Shown piece by piece: positions 1 to 12,397 of a stretch of DNA of 64,000 bases. Positions within the stretch are counted from its first letter, which is position 1. Each line of letters starts with the position of its first letter. The notes under the pieces are model-generated. The model was not told the DNA's origin. It searched no databases and was given only the letters and a program-made list of their open reading frames with translations. The translations under genes and the position numbers were made by a program. The stretch lies in NCBI GenBank assembly GCA_037389465.1, contig JAZARR010000074.1, forward strand, positions 4,526,501 through 4,590,500, in the 5' to 3' direction. This stretch comes from Baylisascaris procyonis (Eukaryota > Nematoda > Chromadorea > Rhabditida > Ascarididae).

Positions 1-262
1 GGAGTTAAAAATATGTACCCCGGAGTCATGATTGGGTTTCTGTGGTGTTCATAAAAACCTTAAAATACGCATAATTTGTTTTTAATTTATTTGTTGAGAA
101 TGGTTTATTTTCTTTTTTATGAATCACATCTCAAAAATTGCCAATTGAAATGCAAATGTGCAACCGTTATTGGAAGTTTAGCGATCGGGAGTTTATTTGT
201 TGCTTTATCCATTCGATCCACTATATCCATCTCTAAGGAATGATTATTTATTCTATTTTCAG

Positions 263-2802
263 TGGTCACAATGGTGCTGTATTGTGTTTGCAATCTGATG
301 GTGCAACGTTATTTTCTGGTTCAGCAGATTTTTCTATTAAAGTAAATGTTATCTTAACAAGGATTTTTCTTTATCTTATGATAATGAAGGCATAGAACAA
401 TCTTTCCTAAAAAAATAAATAAATAAAAATAAATAAATAAATAAATATGAACAATGAATTGTAAAGATCATAGAAAATGCTGGGGTGCATCCTTTCGAAA
501 GTGGACGGGAAGTATTCGCTATAAGCATTTATCTTACTTCCCAAGTAAAAGCATCGTCAATTCTAAAGCCATATTACCATTTTTCATCGAATACTCTCGC
601 TTTTTATGTGATTAGTTAGAAGTGGCCAAGACTGAAAGTTTTAATGAAGGATCGATCAGCAAGGTAATTTTTATGGGTGTATATTTGTGGCTACTACCTA
701 GTAGATTTTGTTTCCATTAGCTTTATGCACATTTCATATCATTTGTCTGGTGGTGTCTGTCGGAAGTTACGAATACACTCAGCACTTGACATACCACAAC
801 TCAGTGTTTAGGTTTAATTTACGTCCAGCGATTAGCTTTGGACACATGTTCTGATCAATCCCACAAACGCATTAACATAAAGAGTCGACGTTTATCGATT
901 GGTCTTCTAACACTGATTTGGATATTTGCTTGGCAACACAAATAAACTAAGTTAACGATCGTGCATGATGATTAAACAAAATAGAATGCAATATTTTATT
1001 ATTGTGATTGTAGTGTTGGGATGAGCGAATCGGTGTTTGTGTGATGACATTGCATAACGCACACGAGAATGCGGTCACTTGCCTTCGTTTCGACAACGAA
1101 AGGATTGTCTCTGGTTCAGTTGACAGAACTATTAAGGTGCTTTGATTATCCTCTCTCTTATATTTCCATTTTATAAGGGAATCCTTAATTCTATATGAAT
1201 TCGCGCATTTCAAATTTGATTAACAATGAATTTGATGTAATTCTCACCTATTTCATTTGCTAAAATATAGAGTTGATTATATGCGGAAAACTTTTTATTC
1301 GTTGAGAAATGATTTAATAGTAAGGAGGAAGAGGGAGTTTATAATATCAACACTAAGGAGCATTACTAGGCATTTTACCGCTATTCTGGGTTATTTGACC
1401 TGTGAACTCAAATGCAAGCCCACGCATCGTGTCATTCCCCTTAATGCGCTTTGTTTGTTTCGGCTAAAGGCGATCAGTGAATCGAAGCATGCAGGTTGTT
1501 TTAATCGTCGCAGAAACGAGACAGCTACTTGCTTTGCAGTGCCTCATATATCAGTTAGATGCTTTCGAAAATTATTTCATGTTGTAAATTGTTCGGAGTG
1601 GGAAAAGTTCGCAATTTGAGACTAATTTATAAATATTGTTTAGATGTGGGATTTGAGAAGTGGTCGATGCCTACAGACTTTGGATTGGAAGCTAAGTGAG
1701 GGGCATACCGGGGTGGTTAGATGCCTTCAAGTTGACGCTTGGAGGATTGTTTCTGCTGCCGACGATAGGACGGTTAAGGTAGGTACATCTTCAAATTCTT
1801 GTATTCATTCAAACTCTTAATGTTTTTGGTATTCTATTCGTGTTATTTCTTATTTTTTATCGTATCAAAAATCAATCTGCTACCGTAGGAAATGCACGCC
1901 CTACCGTATCTATTACAATTTTATCATAGGCAATCCGATTGTGCTTCAAAACGGATAGGGTAGAGTGCACTTCCAAAAATGGGCATAGATCACCGCCCCG
2001 TCGATACCCTATCTTATAGAGGAAGTGATCGGGAAAGCATCCTTTTTTTCTCATATGCAGTGTGATTTTATATGAGCAATCAAACAGACAGAGGTGAATA
2101 AGAACATTTGAATTCGTTGTTTACTTTATACAACATGAAATTTCACATCTTTCATATATTAGACATTACATGGGGCCTAATTGCGTTATCACTATGGAAG
2201 TGTTTTTCGTTTCACTATTCAACGTCGTGCCCGTAAAAAATTATACATTTCATTTGCAAGGGAAATACATTTTTATTTTGGGCGACAGCTTTCACGTTAA
2301 TTGCAACATTTTATATTATTAAACGTTTTATTTATAACCCATTTGGATAAAAACTGCAAATACGACCAAATGTTTGTTTAGCGCTTATAAACCTTGAAAT
2401 TCAAGCTTATAACGCAGGTGACACAACTGTTAGAGTTTTGCATACTAAGAATCCCCGTTAAAGTGGTTTGTGGGATCATTCCTCTCCTTATATGGGCTTC
2501 TTTATCTGCCAACTCTTTTACCGCATAGCGGTCTGTTCATTTTTGCTCAAAGCGATCAATGACAACGATTTGTTATATGGTTAGATGTTAAATGAATATT
2601 TGCGGATATATGTGTTTTATGAATCCACTTCTTTGATTTACGAGGCGTTATTTTTCAGGTATGGAATCTACATTCGGGTGAGAGACTGTGCACTCTTCAT
2701 AGTCACACAGACGGTGTGACCTGTGTCCAGTTCAATGACCATCAAATTGTCTCGGGTTCTTATGACAAGACGGTCAAATTATGGGATTTTAGCGTTTGTT
2801 GA
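263..2802 (+). CDS. WD40-repeat protein, 3' part (5' end outside window)
   Basis: Four exons read through in phase: 263-341, 1014-1136, 1644-1778 and 2659-2802 (TGA at 2800). The first visible exon starts with one base that completes a codon from an exon to the left of the window. Each exon carries one WD40 blade and three introns fall at the same place, after the Ile/Val-Lys of the blade: SIK/CWD, TIK/MWD and TVK/VWN. The last blade ends TVKLWDFSVC and stop. Each blade has the usual Gly-His or His-x-x-x-Val-x-Cys-Leu start and an SGS or SAAD turn. WD40 proteins form propellers for protein binding. The blade style (GxxLFSGSADxSIK) resembles F-box/WD proteins of ubiquitin ligases, but the F-box would lie outside the window, so the family is not assigned. 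The repeat identity is sure; the gene name is not. Confidence 0.85.
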
Positions 2803-5376
2803 ATTACGCTCATGTTTCAATGCCGAAGTGCTGGAAGCTTTCTAAGCATCGTAGGGATTTCAATTTCGAACTTTAATATTTTTCCCCTTCTAATTTCGGG
2901 TCATTCCGCCTAATTTCCAAAATTTTTGCATCCTTTTTAGAGTTAACGAGGGTGGATTTTTGTGCCGTTAGAATCAAATTAGCAAATATTTATTTGTGCT
3001 TGGAATAGTTTTATTTTAGGATTGTTTAAGATTTGAAAGCCACTGTTTTTCTCGCATAGTTCTCATTTAGAACTCGTCGAGGGAAACACTTTCTTTTTTT
3101 TTCAGGAATTATTAGGCATTTTTCGAAAATAAAGCCTTAATTTTGAAAAAAAAAAAGAAGGAAGGGGATCGATGATCGACAATAAACTTGTAGTACCCGA
3201 ATAAGAGAGTAAAGTTAGCTTCCGTATCTGCCTGATCTGCACGTATATCTTTGAATGCATTATGAATGCACTTATGAGAAACGCGTTCGAAATGAATTTT
3301 ACAATTTTCACATAGAAATAAATCATAACAATTATTTTCCTATTTCCCAATTTTATATATTCAATAAATCTTATTTCGCGATTATTTAAATAATATAAAA
3401 CTTTTATAATTCATTCGACAAGAAATTTCCTCCTCAAATGCTAATTGGTTTCGTATTTTTCGATGGATTCTTTAGTTCGACTTCTTTATTGTACGCTATA
3501 AATATATCAAAATTATAAGCTTTCAGTACTGAAATTATCATATCCGAAGAACTCCATAAAAAAGCGAATATTTTTATTTCCTAATTAAGCGTTTCTCAAG
3601 AGTAATGCAATCGCATAAGATATTCATTATTAATATAGTTTAAAGGTTGTGAGTATCTATACATTTACGCATAATTTTCTTTATTATTTCGCAAACGGTT
3701 TTTTTCTATTTCTGGTCATTTTCTCGTAAAATTTGATGTAAATCTAATGTTTTTTTTTTTTTTTTATTGTGTTTCTATGGAAGACATTTTCATCACATGC
3801 CCGTATTTCCTTGTTTTTTTCGAAGGCTCAGGAGAATATGACATTTTGTAAGTTTTCACAATCGACGATTATTTTAGATGGATGGGGGATTATGTAATTT
3901 TCAAGTTCCAATATGGTCATATATTCAAGAGTAATCCGATTTTGTTGTTTCTAGTATGGAATTATTTGCGTTGAAAACAATGAGAGGTATTCATTCGTTA
4001 ATCGCATAAATAGGGCAATGTTCATAAATAAGGAAATGCGGCATTTTTTACTATTGTTTCTTTTTTTTTTTTGTATGTATTTGTGAATATCGACCTAAAG
4101 TTAACTCAACAATTTTGCTAACAATATTTTTTTATCACTGAAATAATGAATATAAATTTTCGTCTCGAAAGAAAATAGTTGTTTTCCTCGATGGTTTACA
4201 CAGCAGATCTACTCTAGTGATATCAATGTGCCTAAAGACAGATACTATTCAAGAATTTTAGTTGATATTGTTAAGCACTAGTTGATAAGTTAATTTATTT
4301 CATATAGATATAAATTTCTCTATTTAGTTGAAAATGGAGATGGAAAGGTGGGAGACCTATTGAGTAATTTAAAAGAGTTTCAATTCGCTTGTTCGTGTAT
4401 ATGAATGTGGCATCGATTATGCATAAAATGATTTTATCGTTGCTTGCTTATATTCAATGCTCAGCGTTGTTATATAAGTAAATGCTAATGAGTGCTCATA
4501 TTATAATGCTCTCAATAAATATCAACGAAAAAATGTTGCCGTTTGTCAATTTTCAACGATGTTGAATCAACCCTCGAAGTATGTCATCGATATCTGTTTG
4601 GTGGTATCCGATCCTTTGTAAAATTTCGTGTCGATTCGTGTCTGCTAATTTGGAATAGTTCCCAAAAAATGTTTTTTTTTCTATTCAATTCTGAGGATAT
4701 CTGAGATCCTTGATGTTCCATTCCCGATGATTATTGATTAAATCCCGAGTAGTTCATCAAACTATTACCTTTTGCAATGAGATATCAGTTGTTTAAAATA
4801 TTTGAGAATAAGTAGGCAAAACGGTTCTTTAAATCCAACAGATTAGTCATGCACATGGCTATTTTCATATTCTGGAAGGCCGATTTCGGATGGTCGTCGT
4901 TTTTATGGATTATATTTGTTGATACCTCTCTCATTGTTGTGCAGCGTTCAATCAGTTTTATCGATAAGAGAGATGATACGAGAACGATTGCAATGCGACT
5001 TTTATTGTTGGGAATTTTTTGAAAAAAATTTCAATGATTTCATGAGCAAATCTCAAAATTTACGCTTGTATATGCCTCTACCTTCTCATCCCTTGCTGCC
5101 CTGTTGCTTCACTCATTGTTCTTCTCCTCACCTCTCTGTTGCCTCACCTTGCCACCCTCCCCTCTCCCCTTCCCCTCTCCACTTCAATAAGAAGGAAGCC
5201 TTCTGCGTTGGTGTCATTGGCTCATAATTATTCTCGCTTGATTTCGGCAATTTCAACGAAGATTCATCATCGGCGTATGTGATATAAAGAAGCCTTCGAG
5301 CCTTTAGTGGCAAGTTGTTGAAATATGGCCAAATACAAATCCTGAAATATGTTTGTACGTTGCGCAATTTTCGATG
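2803..5376. other. intergenic spacer
   Basis: AT-rich DNA with poly-T runs (3754-3766, 4062-4072) and no exon-like open frame with a family match. An AATAAA at 3128 is the first candidate poly(A) signal behind the WD40 gene. A pyrimidine-rich block with CCTCTCC and CCCTTCC runs lies at 5083-5190, just before TSR3. It could be promoter-proximal, but that is only a guess. Confidence 0.6.
3128..3133 (+). terminator. candidate poly(A) signal of the WD40 gene
   Basis: AATAAA about 325 bases behind the stop at 2802, and the first one on this strand. It is a plain hexamer match in AT-rich DNA, so support is modest. Confidence 0.35.
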
Positions 5377-5383
5377 TTTCCAG
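5377..5383 (+). promoter_or_regulatory. likely spliced-leader acceptor before TSR3
   Basis: TTTCCAG ends 10 bases before the ATG at 5394 and has no upstream partner exon. This is the layout of a nematode trans-splice acceptor. It supports 5394 as the start rather than the in-frame ATG at 5349, which would lie in the outron. Confidence 0.5.
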
Positions 5384-5393
5384 AATTCTGAAT

Positions 5394-7427
5394 ATGACAT
5401 CGAAAGATGAGCATCGACGAGTGGACGGAAATGCGGCATCGTCTAAAACAATCCGTGAAGGAGACGTTGGAGGAAACAAGGAAGAAAACGGCGATTCACA
5501 GATTCTAAGTAACGATACGCTGTCTTCTGGTGATGAGTCGGATGAAGATAGCATCGACGATGAACGAGAAGTTGATGCTTTACCATGTAAATTGGGTATG
5601 TATGTTGTTGTATTTACTTTATAAATCGATTTGGGCTTTAAATGCTTCCCCAAAATCATTGACTTATAGCCGTGAAATAATTCGTCGATTTTTCTTATGT
5701 GAAGATAACGTCGCTTACATCTTCTTCTGTCATCATTGAAAAGATTATAAGTGGGATGCTAATTCGTGTCAGTGATTGTCTTTCGACATTCCATTTTTGA
5801 GATTCGGGAACCTTTCTGGAAGTACATTTTCATTGATCTCACATTCCAGTGTTTAAATTGTTGGATTCTGAAATATGAAAGTGATGTTTGGGCTCTTTCA
5901 ATTCACGCAAATGTTGGCTGTCTAAAATTTAATTGCATAGACGATGCGGCATAAAATTCAAAGTGAGCGCCATTGTCTTGCCGGAAATCGGCCTCAGCGT
6001 GCTTCTCTAGGCTTCTCTAGCAGCAAATCGCTGGGCTGGGTTTTGCTGGGCCACTGATTACGCTATCATTTGATGTTGTAGTAAGTTGAGCATTGCATGA
6101 TATGTTGAGTCCTTCATCATTTCTCATTTTCCATTGTCCTCAATAATACAGTTTACTTTCGCTGTGCCAAAATGTGCAGTTCATGGAAATTCGGAGCTAT
6201 GTTGCATGTGTTATGAGCGTTAATTCTAGATTGCATGCTACTTTACATATGCTCATTCATTAGCACCTTGTGTTGCTAGGTGATTCTCCTGTGAACCTGA
6301 GGTTACAGCTCTTTAACTGGAAGAAAAGATTCATTTATTCTACCACTTTGCCATACTTTTGCAAAAAAAGACAAAAAACTATTCAATGGTAGTATTTCAA
6401 ACAAATCGGCGGTTTCTATTGTATAGTGAATGAACGTAGAAAATTGTGCATTATAGAGATGATAGATTCATATAAGTGCACCTCAGATATCACCTTTTGT
6501 ATGTTGTGAAACGTACAGAAACAAGAGGAACCAAAAAATTTCAGCTATGTTTGATTTCGAGCAATGCGATCCGAAACGATGTTCAGGTCGTAAATTGGCA
6601 CGGCTTAATATGATCTCTTCATTGAAGATGGGCAAGAAATTCCCCGGCTTATTGCTTACCCCAACAGCTAACTCTACTTTATCTCGTGCTGATAGTGAAT
6701 TCGTCTTAACAAACGGTTTGGGAGTTGTCGATTGTAGTTGGCATCAGGTGAGTGTATTTTCATTTCCCGATTATATGAGATGGGGAGCTGCGGGAATGAA
6801 TGGAAATGAGATCATTTCCCATATTTCCTTCTCCTCAATTATGCCTCTAATCTTTTCTTTGCTATCGTAACGTGAATACAGTTGCATTTAAAAGATGCGT
6901 TTTTTTTTCGGGCAATTCTTTACTTTTTTTATGGGGAAATAAAATTTATTTTTATTTTTTATTTTTATTTATTTATTTTTTTCATTTTATGGTGCCTGTT
7001 ATAATCAAAGCAGAAAAAAAAAATCACTGAGCCGATATTTTATATAATCCTAATTTAGGTGTCTACCACACCGTTATATCGTGCAAAATCATCGAAACAA
7101 CGATTGCTACCGTATTTGATCGCCGCAAATCCGGTGAATTTTGGAAAGCCATGTGAATTGAGCTGTGTGGAAGCGTTAGCAGCAGGACTTTATATCATTG
7201 GTGAAATGAGAGGAGCCGAATTAGTGCTCTCAAAATTTAAATGGGGTCCTACATTCGTGAAATTGAATCGTGATTTGCTTGATCGTTATGCAGCGTGCAA
7301 AACAGCAGCTGAAATTATTGCCGCACAAAACGATTATCTAAAAACGATCGAAGAGGAATCATTACAAGAACGAAATAAACCAATTGATTTGCCACCTTCC
7401 GATTGTTCAGATGATGAAATTGAATGA
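5394..7427 (+). CDS. TSR3: TSR3, 18S rRNA aminocarboxypropyltransferase
   Basis: Three exons, 5394-5595, 6545-6747 and 7059-7427, give 257 residues. TSR3 moves the 3-amino-3-carboxypropyl group of S-adenosylmethionine onto a methylated pseudouridine of 18S rRNA, the last step of the m1acp3-psi base, in late cytoplasmic 40S maturation. Residues 1-60 are a low-complexity acidic leader (SSGDESDEDSIDDER). The conserved core follows: AMFDFEQCDPKRCSGRKLARL at about 68-88, with the GCT alanine codon split by intron 1, then VVDCSWHQ at about 128-135, RLLPYLIAANPVNFGKP, and CELSCVEALAAGLYIIGE. The end is acidic (PPSDCSDDEIE). The start at 5394 is chosen because a trans-splice acceptor lies just upstream. 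Both introns keep frame (phase 1, then phase 0). A long minus-strand frame over exon 1 is a shadow. The family call is near certain. Confidence 0.95.
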
Positions 7428-8881
7428 GGATGGCGATTGTTTACCGAGTTTAATTCGTTCTCTTCGTTATATTTCTTATTTCATCGTTTATTTACTTGTT
7501 AGCATTGTTGATGATAACGCACAAAACATAAAGAATAAATGGGGCACCTTTCACATCGTTGATACTATTGTGGAAAGGAGAGAGATGGTACTTTTGGACA
7601 TTTGAAGGCGGAGAGGGTATTGAGAGGGGAAGATGTTGGCAAATTGTTAGTAAGGAAATAAAGCCTTGCCACTGACATAAATCTATCGAAGGAAAGAAAA
7701 GTTTTCGAGGTTTTTTTTTGCGAAAGAAAAGAAGCAAAATGAGAACTGCAACGGATGAATAATTGAGGGAAATAAGGATGGTTAATTTCCTCCTATTTCA
7801 TTTTAAATTTGCCATCATTTTGTTCGAATTTTGCTCTGAATTTACGATAGATTACTCGTTGATCGGCGAGAGATAATTGTATCACTGATCAAGCAAGACG
7901 CTGATCGGCGTGCTCTTCTTTTCTTTCACAGGTCATTCGTGTATTGTTATTGTTTCTTGTTGATGTATATTGTGAATGAATATTGGCCGCAAATATCGTT
8001 ATGGGCCACAAATCGTTTTATAAGTGAATGTGCTCGTCGACCCATTGGAATATTGCCTGTTACACTGTATACATCTGAGATTTTAGGACAATACTTGTAT
8101 TTTTTTTTTCTTTTGCTGAATCCCACTGTGAATCACCGGATCGATATTTCGAACTGAATAAATTTGAAATATCGACCGGAATTTATCCAGAAATTCGCCC
8201 GGAAATATCTGGAAACAAATTTCAAACCAAATTTTTTTGCACTCCTGCAAAACAACGAAAAAATATATATAATAAAATTTACTTTATTTATTCTTCTTCC
8301 TAAAAACTTGAAATTTTTTGTGAAGCTACTAATTTGGAATTATAATTTTTGATTGTATGAATATCTTCAAATTCTCATTGAAATATTTTCTGAAGTTTAT
8401 TTCATTCTGAGTTTTTTTTTTTTCTCGAAGGGACTTTCAATATTGACTGTTCTACTATGGAGGATCGCTCCAAGAAATAGACGTTTATAATTCGACTTCC
8501 GCCTATCCATTCGTTTGATTTGATTATTCAAATTTGTTTCTGCGATAGTTTTCGTTGATTTCGTTGATCTGTTCCGATATTTTCTGCTCATCCAAGCCAA
8601 TATTTCTAATTAAATTTATTCCAATAGCACGAATCCTGGAACCTTGATAGGATTCCATTAAATACTATCAGTCAGCGATGCATCATAATGGTTGCTAAAC
8701 AATTCAACCAAATGAAACGAACAGCAATTCTCTACGTTTTGCGACTGGTCATTTTATGTATTGTTAGTGGTCATTATGGTCAGATTGTTATTGGTCATTA
8801 CGTTACTCGTCGGAGTGTCGTATTGTCATATGATCGCCGAATATGTGCAAAAAATATATTGCAAAGGGTATTAATAAAGAA
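7428..8881. other. intergenic spacer TSR3-Bud32
   Basis: Contains a candidate poly(A) signal AATAAA at 7534-7539, about 107 bases behind the TSR3 stop. The rest is AT-rich with poly-T (8101-8111, 8411-8423). Short open frames here (for example 7939-8157) have no motif and biased composition. A short tandem GGTCATTA pattern occurs near 8750-8800 just before Bud32. No RNA gene was seen. Confidence 0.55.
7534..7539 (+). terminator. candidate poly(A) signal of TSR3
   Basis: AATAAA lies 107 bases behind the stop codon, a usual nematode 3'UTR distance. Confidence 0.5.
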
Positions 8882-8888
8882 TTTTCAG
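8882..8888 (+). promoter_or_regulatory. likely spliced-leader acceptor before Bud32
   Basis: TTTTCAG ends 5 bases before the ATG at 8894. An in-frame ATG at 8843 lies upstream of this acceptor and would be removed with the outron, so 8894 is preferred as the start. Confidence 0.6.
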
Positions 8889-8893
8889 AGATT

Positions 8894-11800
8894 ATGGCAG
8901 TGAAAGGCGACGAGAAGAATGTGATAGAGGTGATGAGTGGATTTGATTATGAGCAAGAGGAACAACCTTTCAAGCAAGGTGCTGAGGCAAAACTTTATCG
9001 ATGCATATATCTTGGTAAAGAAGCGATCCTTAAAGAGCGATTCACCAAAAACTATAGGTATGCTCACCACCTTTACATTTTTTTTACATTTTTTTTTGGC
9101 TTCTTGTTGCCGTTTTTATCGTTACTATAAAAATCGTCACGTTTTGTGATTATCCGCCAGTTCCCAAAGCTATACGTTTTGTTCTAAAGCGAAAGAAGAA
9201 AATGGCGCTATAGTCAACTTTTGAAAGCAATATTGAATGTACTACCTTTTCCAATTTTGTTTCAAAAAGTGTAGCCCATTGAAACAGTGGTCGTTGTTTC
9301 TGAGTTAAGGCATCTCTAAAATTTTGCAAGCTCGACCGGAATTGAAATCGGTTTCATCTGTGAAAACGTGTTTGATCCACTCTCATTCGCGGTCGGGAAT
9401 AAAGTTTGTCCCCAACCTCGAGTGGCCATAATTTTGTCTACAGCAGCATAGTGAATGGAATGGTGATGAGTCCAAATTGAAAATGCTTGACCTATCGTAA
9501 ATAAAACCACTAAAGTCTATTGAAGGTATTCAAGTAGCTGCGATGGCATAACGATGGCTTTACATGGCGAAGGGTGAGAGAAGGCGGGGAAGGGGAAGTT
9601 CTAGAAGCTAAAAGAATTTCTATGAGAAACGATTCTGGCTCATGTTATAATTCGCTTCGATGAATTCGTTTCATTCCGTATTGATATTGTGGATATGCTA
9701 CTGGAATTATCCGATTTAGATTTGATCCGCATCGATACTATGAAGTTTTTATGTTCGCCTGATTGGCGAACGTCAATGCAATTTCATTTCTTGCTCTATC
9801 ATGACGATTGACATTCGTTTCTCTTAGTTATCAATGAACTTTTTTTTTTCATTGTGGTTTTCTTTAGACATCCCACAATGGATGAACTTCTAACGAAAGA
9901 ACGTATTAAAGCGGAACTCAAAGCTATATGCAAATGCAAACAGGTATGATAGATTCGTTTAAATAAGGACCGGAAGATTATCCGGTTAAGCGTTGCATTA
10001 TTGGTGTATAAGTGGCGTTCGAGTGGTTCATGGTTTAGTTTTGTCTGGCAAAAGCGAAAAGTGCTATTGATAGTGTAGGTTGAGCTTGAGCTCATATAAA
10101 GACGGTATTGAGGTACGATGTTTATTTTCGTTAGTGCGATCGAAGGAATCTGCGACATAGTTTGAGTACCCAGGAGATGGTTGATGCAAGCAAATTTTAT
10201 GTGTGCATTCACTGATTATTGAATTGTTTAAAATATATTCTGAAACCTAACCTAGATTCGAATATAAGGTCCTGTGTTATACTAGATCCGAATTATGGCC
10301 CCTCTACGTAAGCCATCCGTTTCAGTCGGTTCAGAATCCGTTGTTGGGTGTTGGGTCGGTCGGTTGGGTCGGTTGTTGGGTCGGTTGTTGGGTCGGTCGT
10401 TGGGTCGGTTGTTGGGTCGGTCGTTGGGTCGGTTGTTGGGTCGGTTGTTGGGTCGGTCGTTGGGTCGGTTGTTGGGTCGGTCGTTGGGTCGGTTGTTGGG
10501 TCGGTCGTTGGGTCGGTTGTTGGGTCGGTCGTTGGGTCGGTTGTTGGGTCGGTTTAGAATGCTTCCATTCTTCAACTCAGCATGTTCACAGTCTCAGCAA
10601 TATCCGAATATTTCAGATGGGCGTTGATGTGCCTGCGATTTACTTCGTAAATGCGGAAAAAAATCATTTTATTATGGAACGAATCGGCGGTGATATGCCT
10701 GCTCGACAATATATCGAAGATATCAGAAATGAGGAAAATTTTCGTGTAAGTAATATTTCCCGAATGAGAGAATATCAACTCATCTATTTATTCACTTTGT
10801 ATTCATCTATGCATCCGGAAGTTTTCTAATATCCTGGAATCGTTAAATTTTCGATGTTTACTTACCAACGGTGACTAAAATATCAATTTAGTTGATTCGA
10901 TTAAATTCGGGATCAGTTTTAAGTGGCAAAGGTTCTTTCCTCTAAAATCTCTCCTTTAATTATCCTCAATAGAGATAGTCCTTCAAGGTTGCGATCCTAT
11001 TATTCAAAAACGATCCGTTTAAAATGCCTAAAAAATCTTAATGAATGTTCAAGGAAATATTATATCGTCCATAAAGGCATTGTTTCTAGTAGAAATAGAA
11101 TAAACAAATGGTAAATCCATATAAAGGTTGCGATCGCTGATTTTTGCAGAATTGTGACTGGCATTTCAGTGTGTAATGTTTTAATGTACTCGATAGTATT
11201 GAGCAGCAAAACTGTATGTGCCGTTTTGAGGTATTCTCAAGCAGAAAGGAAGTTTTGATTTTAAAATATGGGTGATGATTTAGAGCGATAGCAGTATTCA
11301 TGATGTATCTAAGGAAGTCGTTAAATAAATGGTGTAAGTGGGGTGGATGTCACAGATAGTTAGTCATCTATGACAGTAGACACTTTCTTAATGCGACATA
11401 GGAGGCAGATATGTCGAGTTCATACTCTCATAGAAATGAATGATGTCGAATTTCATAATGGTTCTAACTGTCACTTTATCTTTTTTTTTCATCTCTAATA
11501 ATATAGAATTCATTTAGCCTTCCAGGATGTGTCGAAACGATAGTAACGATTAAGTGCCTAAAAAATTTAATGTCCCTTTCAATAGTTATATGTTGTAGAT
11601 TTCATGAGTTTTCTGTAAAACTTCGCATGAGAAGTTACATGAGTTTTCTGTAAAACTTCGCGTGAGAAATTTGAGACTTTTTTGTAAGTCTCAAGAATAT
11701 AAAGAACTGTACAATAACGGAAATTGTATTATTCAAAAACTTTTGTGTTGAACAAATTTATATTTTTTAAGGAAATGATAATTGAATTTGGACGTCGACT

Positions 11801-12397
11801 TGGTGCAATCGTCGGTAAAATTCATCAGAATGGAATAATGCATGGGGATCTAACATCGTCGAATGTTCTTCTTAGAGATGGCGATCCGAAACGTATTGTG
11901 CTTCTTGACTTTGGTCTTTCAGAGGTTTGTTTTGTTGAGGTTACTTCAATGATTGATGAATCGAATGGCCCTTATTCGGTTGTATTTAGAGATGATCCAC
12001 ATGAAAGACCCTTCATAGAAGTTTTGAAGTCTTCATAGTTTATATTGATGAAGGATACTCTCACTGGTCATGTTATTTTATATTCGAGCACTATCACTCT
12101 TCATTAAAGCGTTCGGTTCTCGGGATGTTTCAATTGAAGGATTTAAAAAAAAATCATTGTAAGCACTCCACATTTCCTATTGGTGAACTTTTTCAGGGCA
12201 ATGCAACACCGGAAAGTAAAGGTGTGGATCTATATGTATTGGAGAGAGCAATCAACAGCACACACGCTGACACAGAGTTTCTCTTCGAGAGTATTCTTCA
12301 AGGATATAAGGAATATAACGAAAAACAATTTAATACAGTTTTCAAGAAACTTGAAGAAATTCGATTGCGTGGTCGCAAGAGGGATATGATTGGATAG
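8894..12397 (+). CDS. TP53RK: Bud32/TP53RK-type KEOPS kinase
   Basis: Five exons, 8894-9057, 9868-9943, 10617-10745, 11772-11924 and 12197-12397, give 240 residues, the normal size for this small RIO-like kinase (about 250). Bud32 is the ATPase/kinase subunit of KEOPS, which with Kae1 makes t6A37 in tRNAs that read ANN codons. Visible motifs: QGAEAKLYR (28-36) as the nucleotide loop, catalytic Lys47 in ILKERF, RHPTMDELLTKERIKAE (55-71) as the family mark, HGDLTSSNVLL with catalytic Asp149 and Asn154, and DFG Asp169. The family C-terminus is also present, from SKGVDLYVLERA to RLRGRKRDMIG, which includes the conserved basic RGRKR tail. As in the family, the classical activation segment is missing. 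All four introns keep frame. Intron 2 holds a G-rich minisatellite and intron 3 a 35-bp duplication. The start sits 5 bases behind a trans-splice acceptor. Confidence 0.96.
10340..10553. repeat. 12-bp G-rich minisatellite in Bud32 intron 2
   Basis: About 17 copies of GTTGGGTCGGTY with very little divergence. The last base alternates mainly between C and T, giving a 24-bp higher-order unit. The first two copies are slightly irregular. The period is a multiple of three, so several frames stay open on both strands and give false proteins (GRLLGRS, PNDRPNNR). It lies 64 bases before the exon 3 acceptor at 10616. One strand carries G runs of three and two, the other only C/A, so the tract is strand-asymmetric. 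Confidence 0.97.
11603..11670. repeat. 35-bp tandem duplication in Bud32 intron 3
   Basis: Two adjacent copies of a unit that starts CATGAGTTTTCTGTAAAACT and contains TCGCRTGAGAA, offset exactly 35 bases. A third, decayed piece (GAGACTTTTTTGTAAGTCTC) follows. No function is visible. Confidence 0.85.

Noticed and set aside
1257..1619. 120-codon open frame in a WD40-gene intron
   Set aside because: Long, but no family resemblance, no splice link, and the flanking WD40 exons join correctly without it.
5128..5659. Two minus-strand open frames over TSR3 exon 1
   Set aside because: They are shadows of the serine- and acid-rich TSR3 leader and have no motif of their own.
10282..10829. Open frames with PNDRPNNR, GRLLGRS and VVGSVVGS repeats
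   Set aside because: All come from the 12-bp minisatellite, whose period is a multiple of three; only the part from 10617 is a true Bud32 exon.
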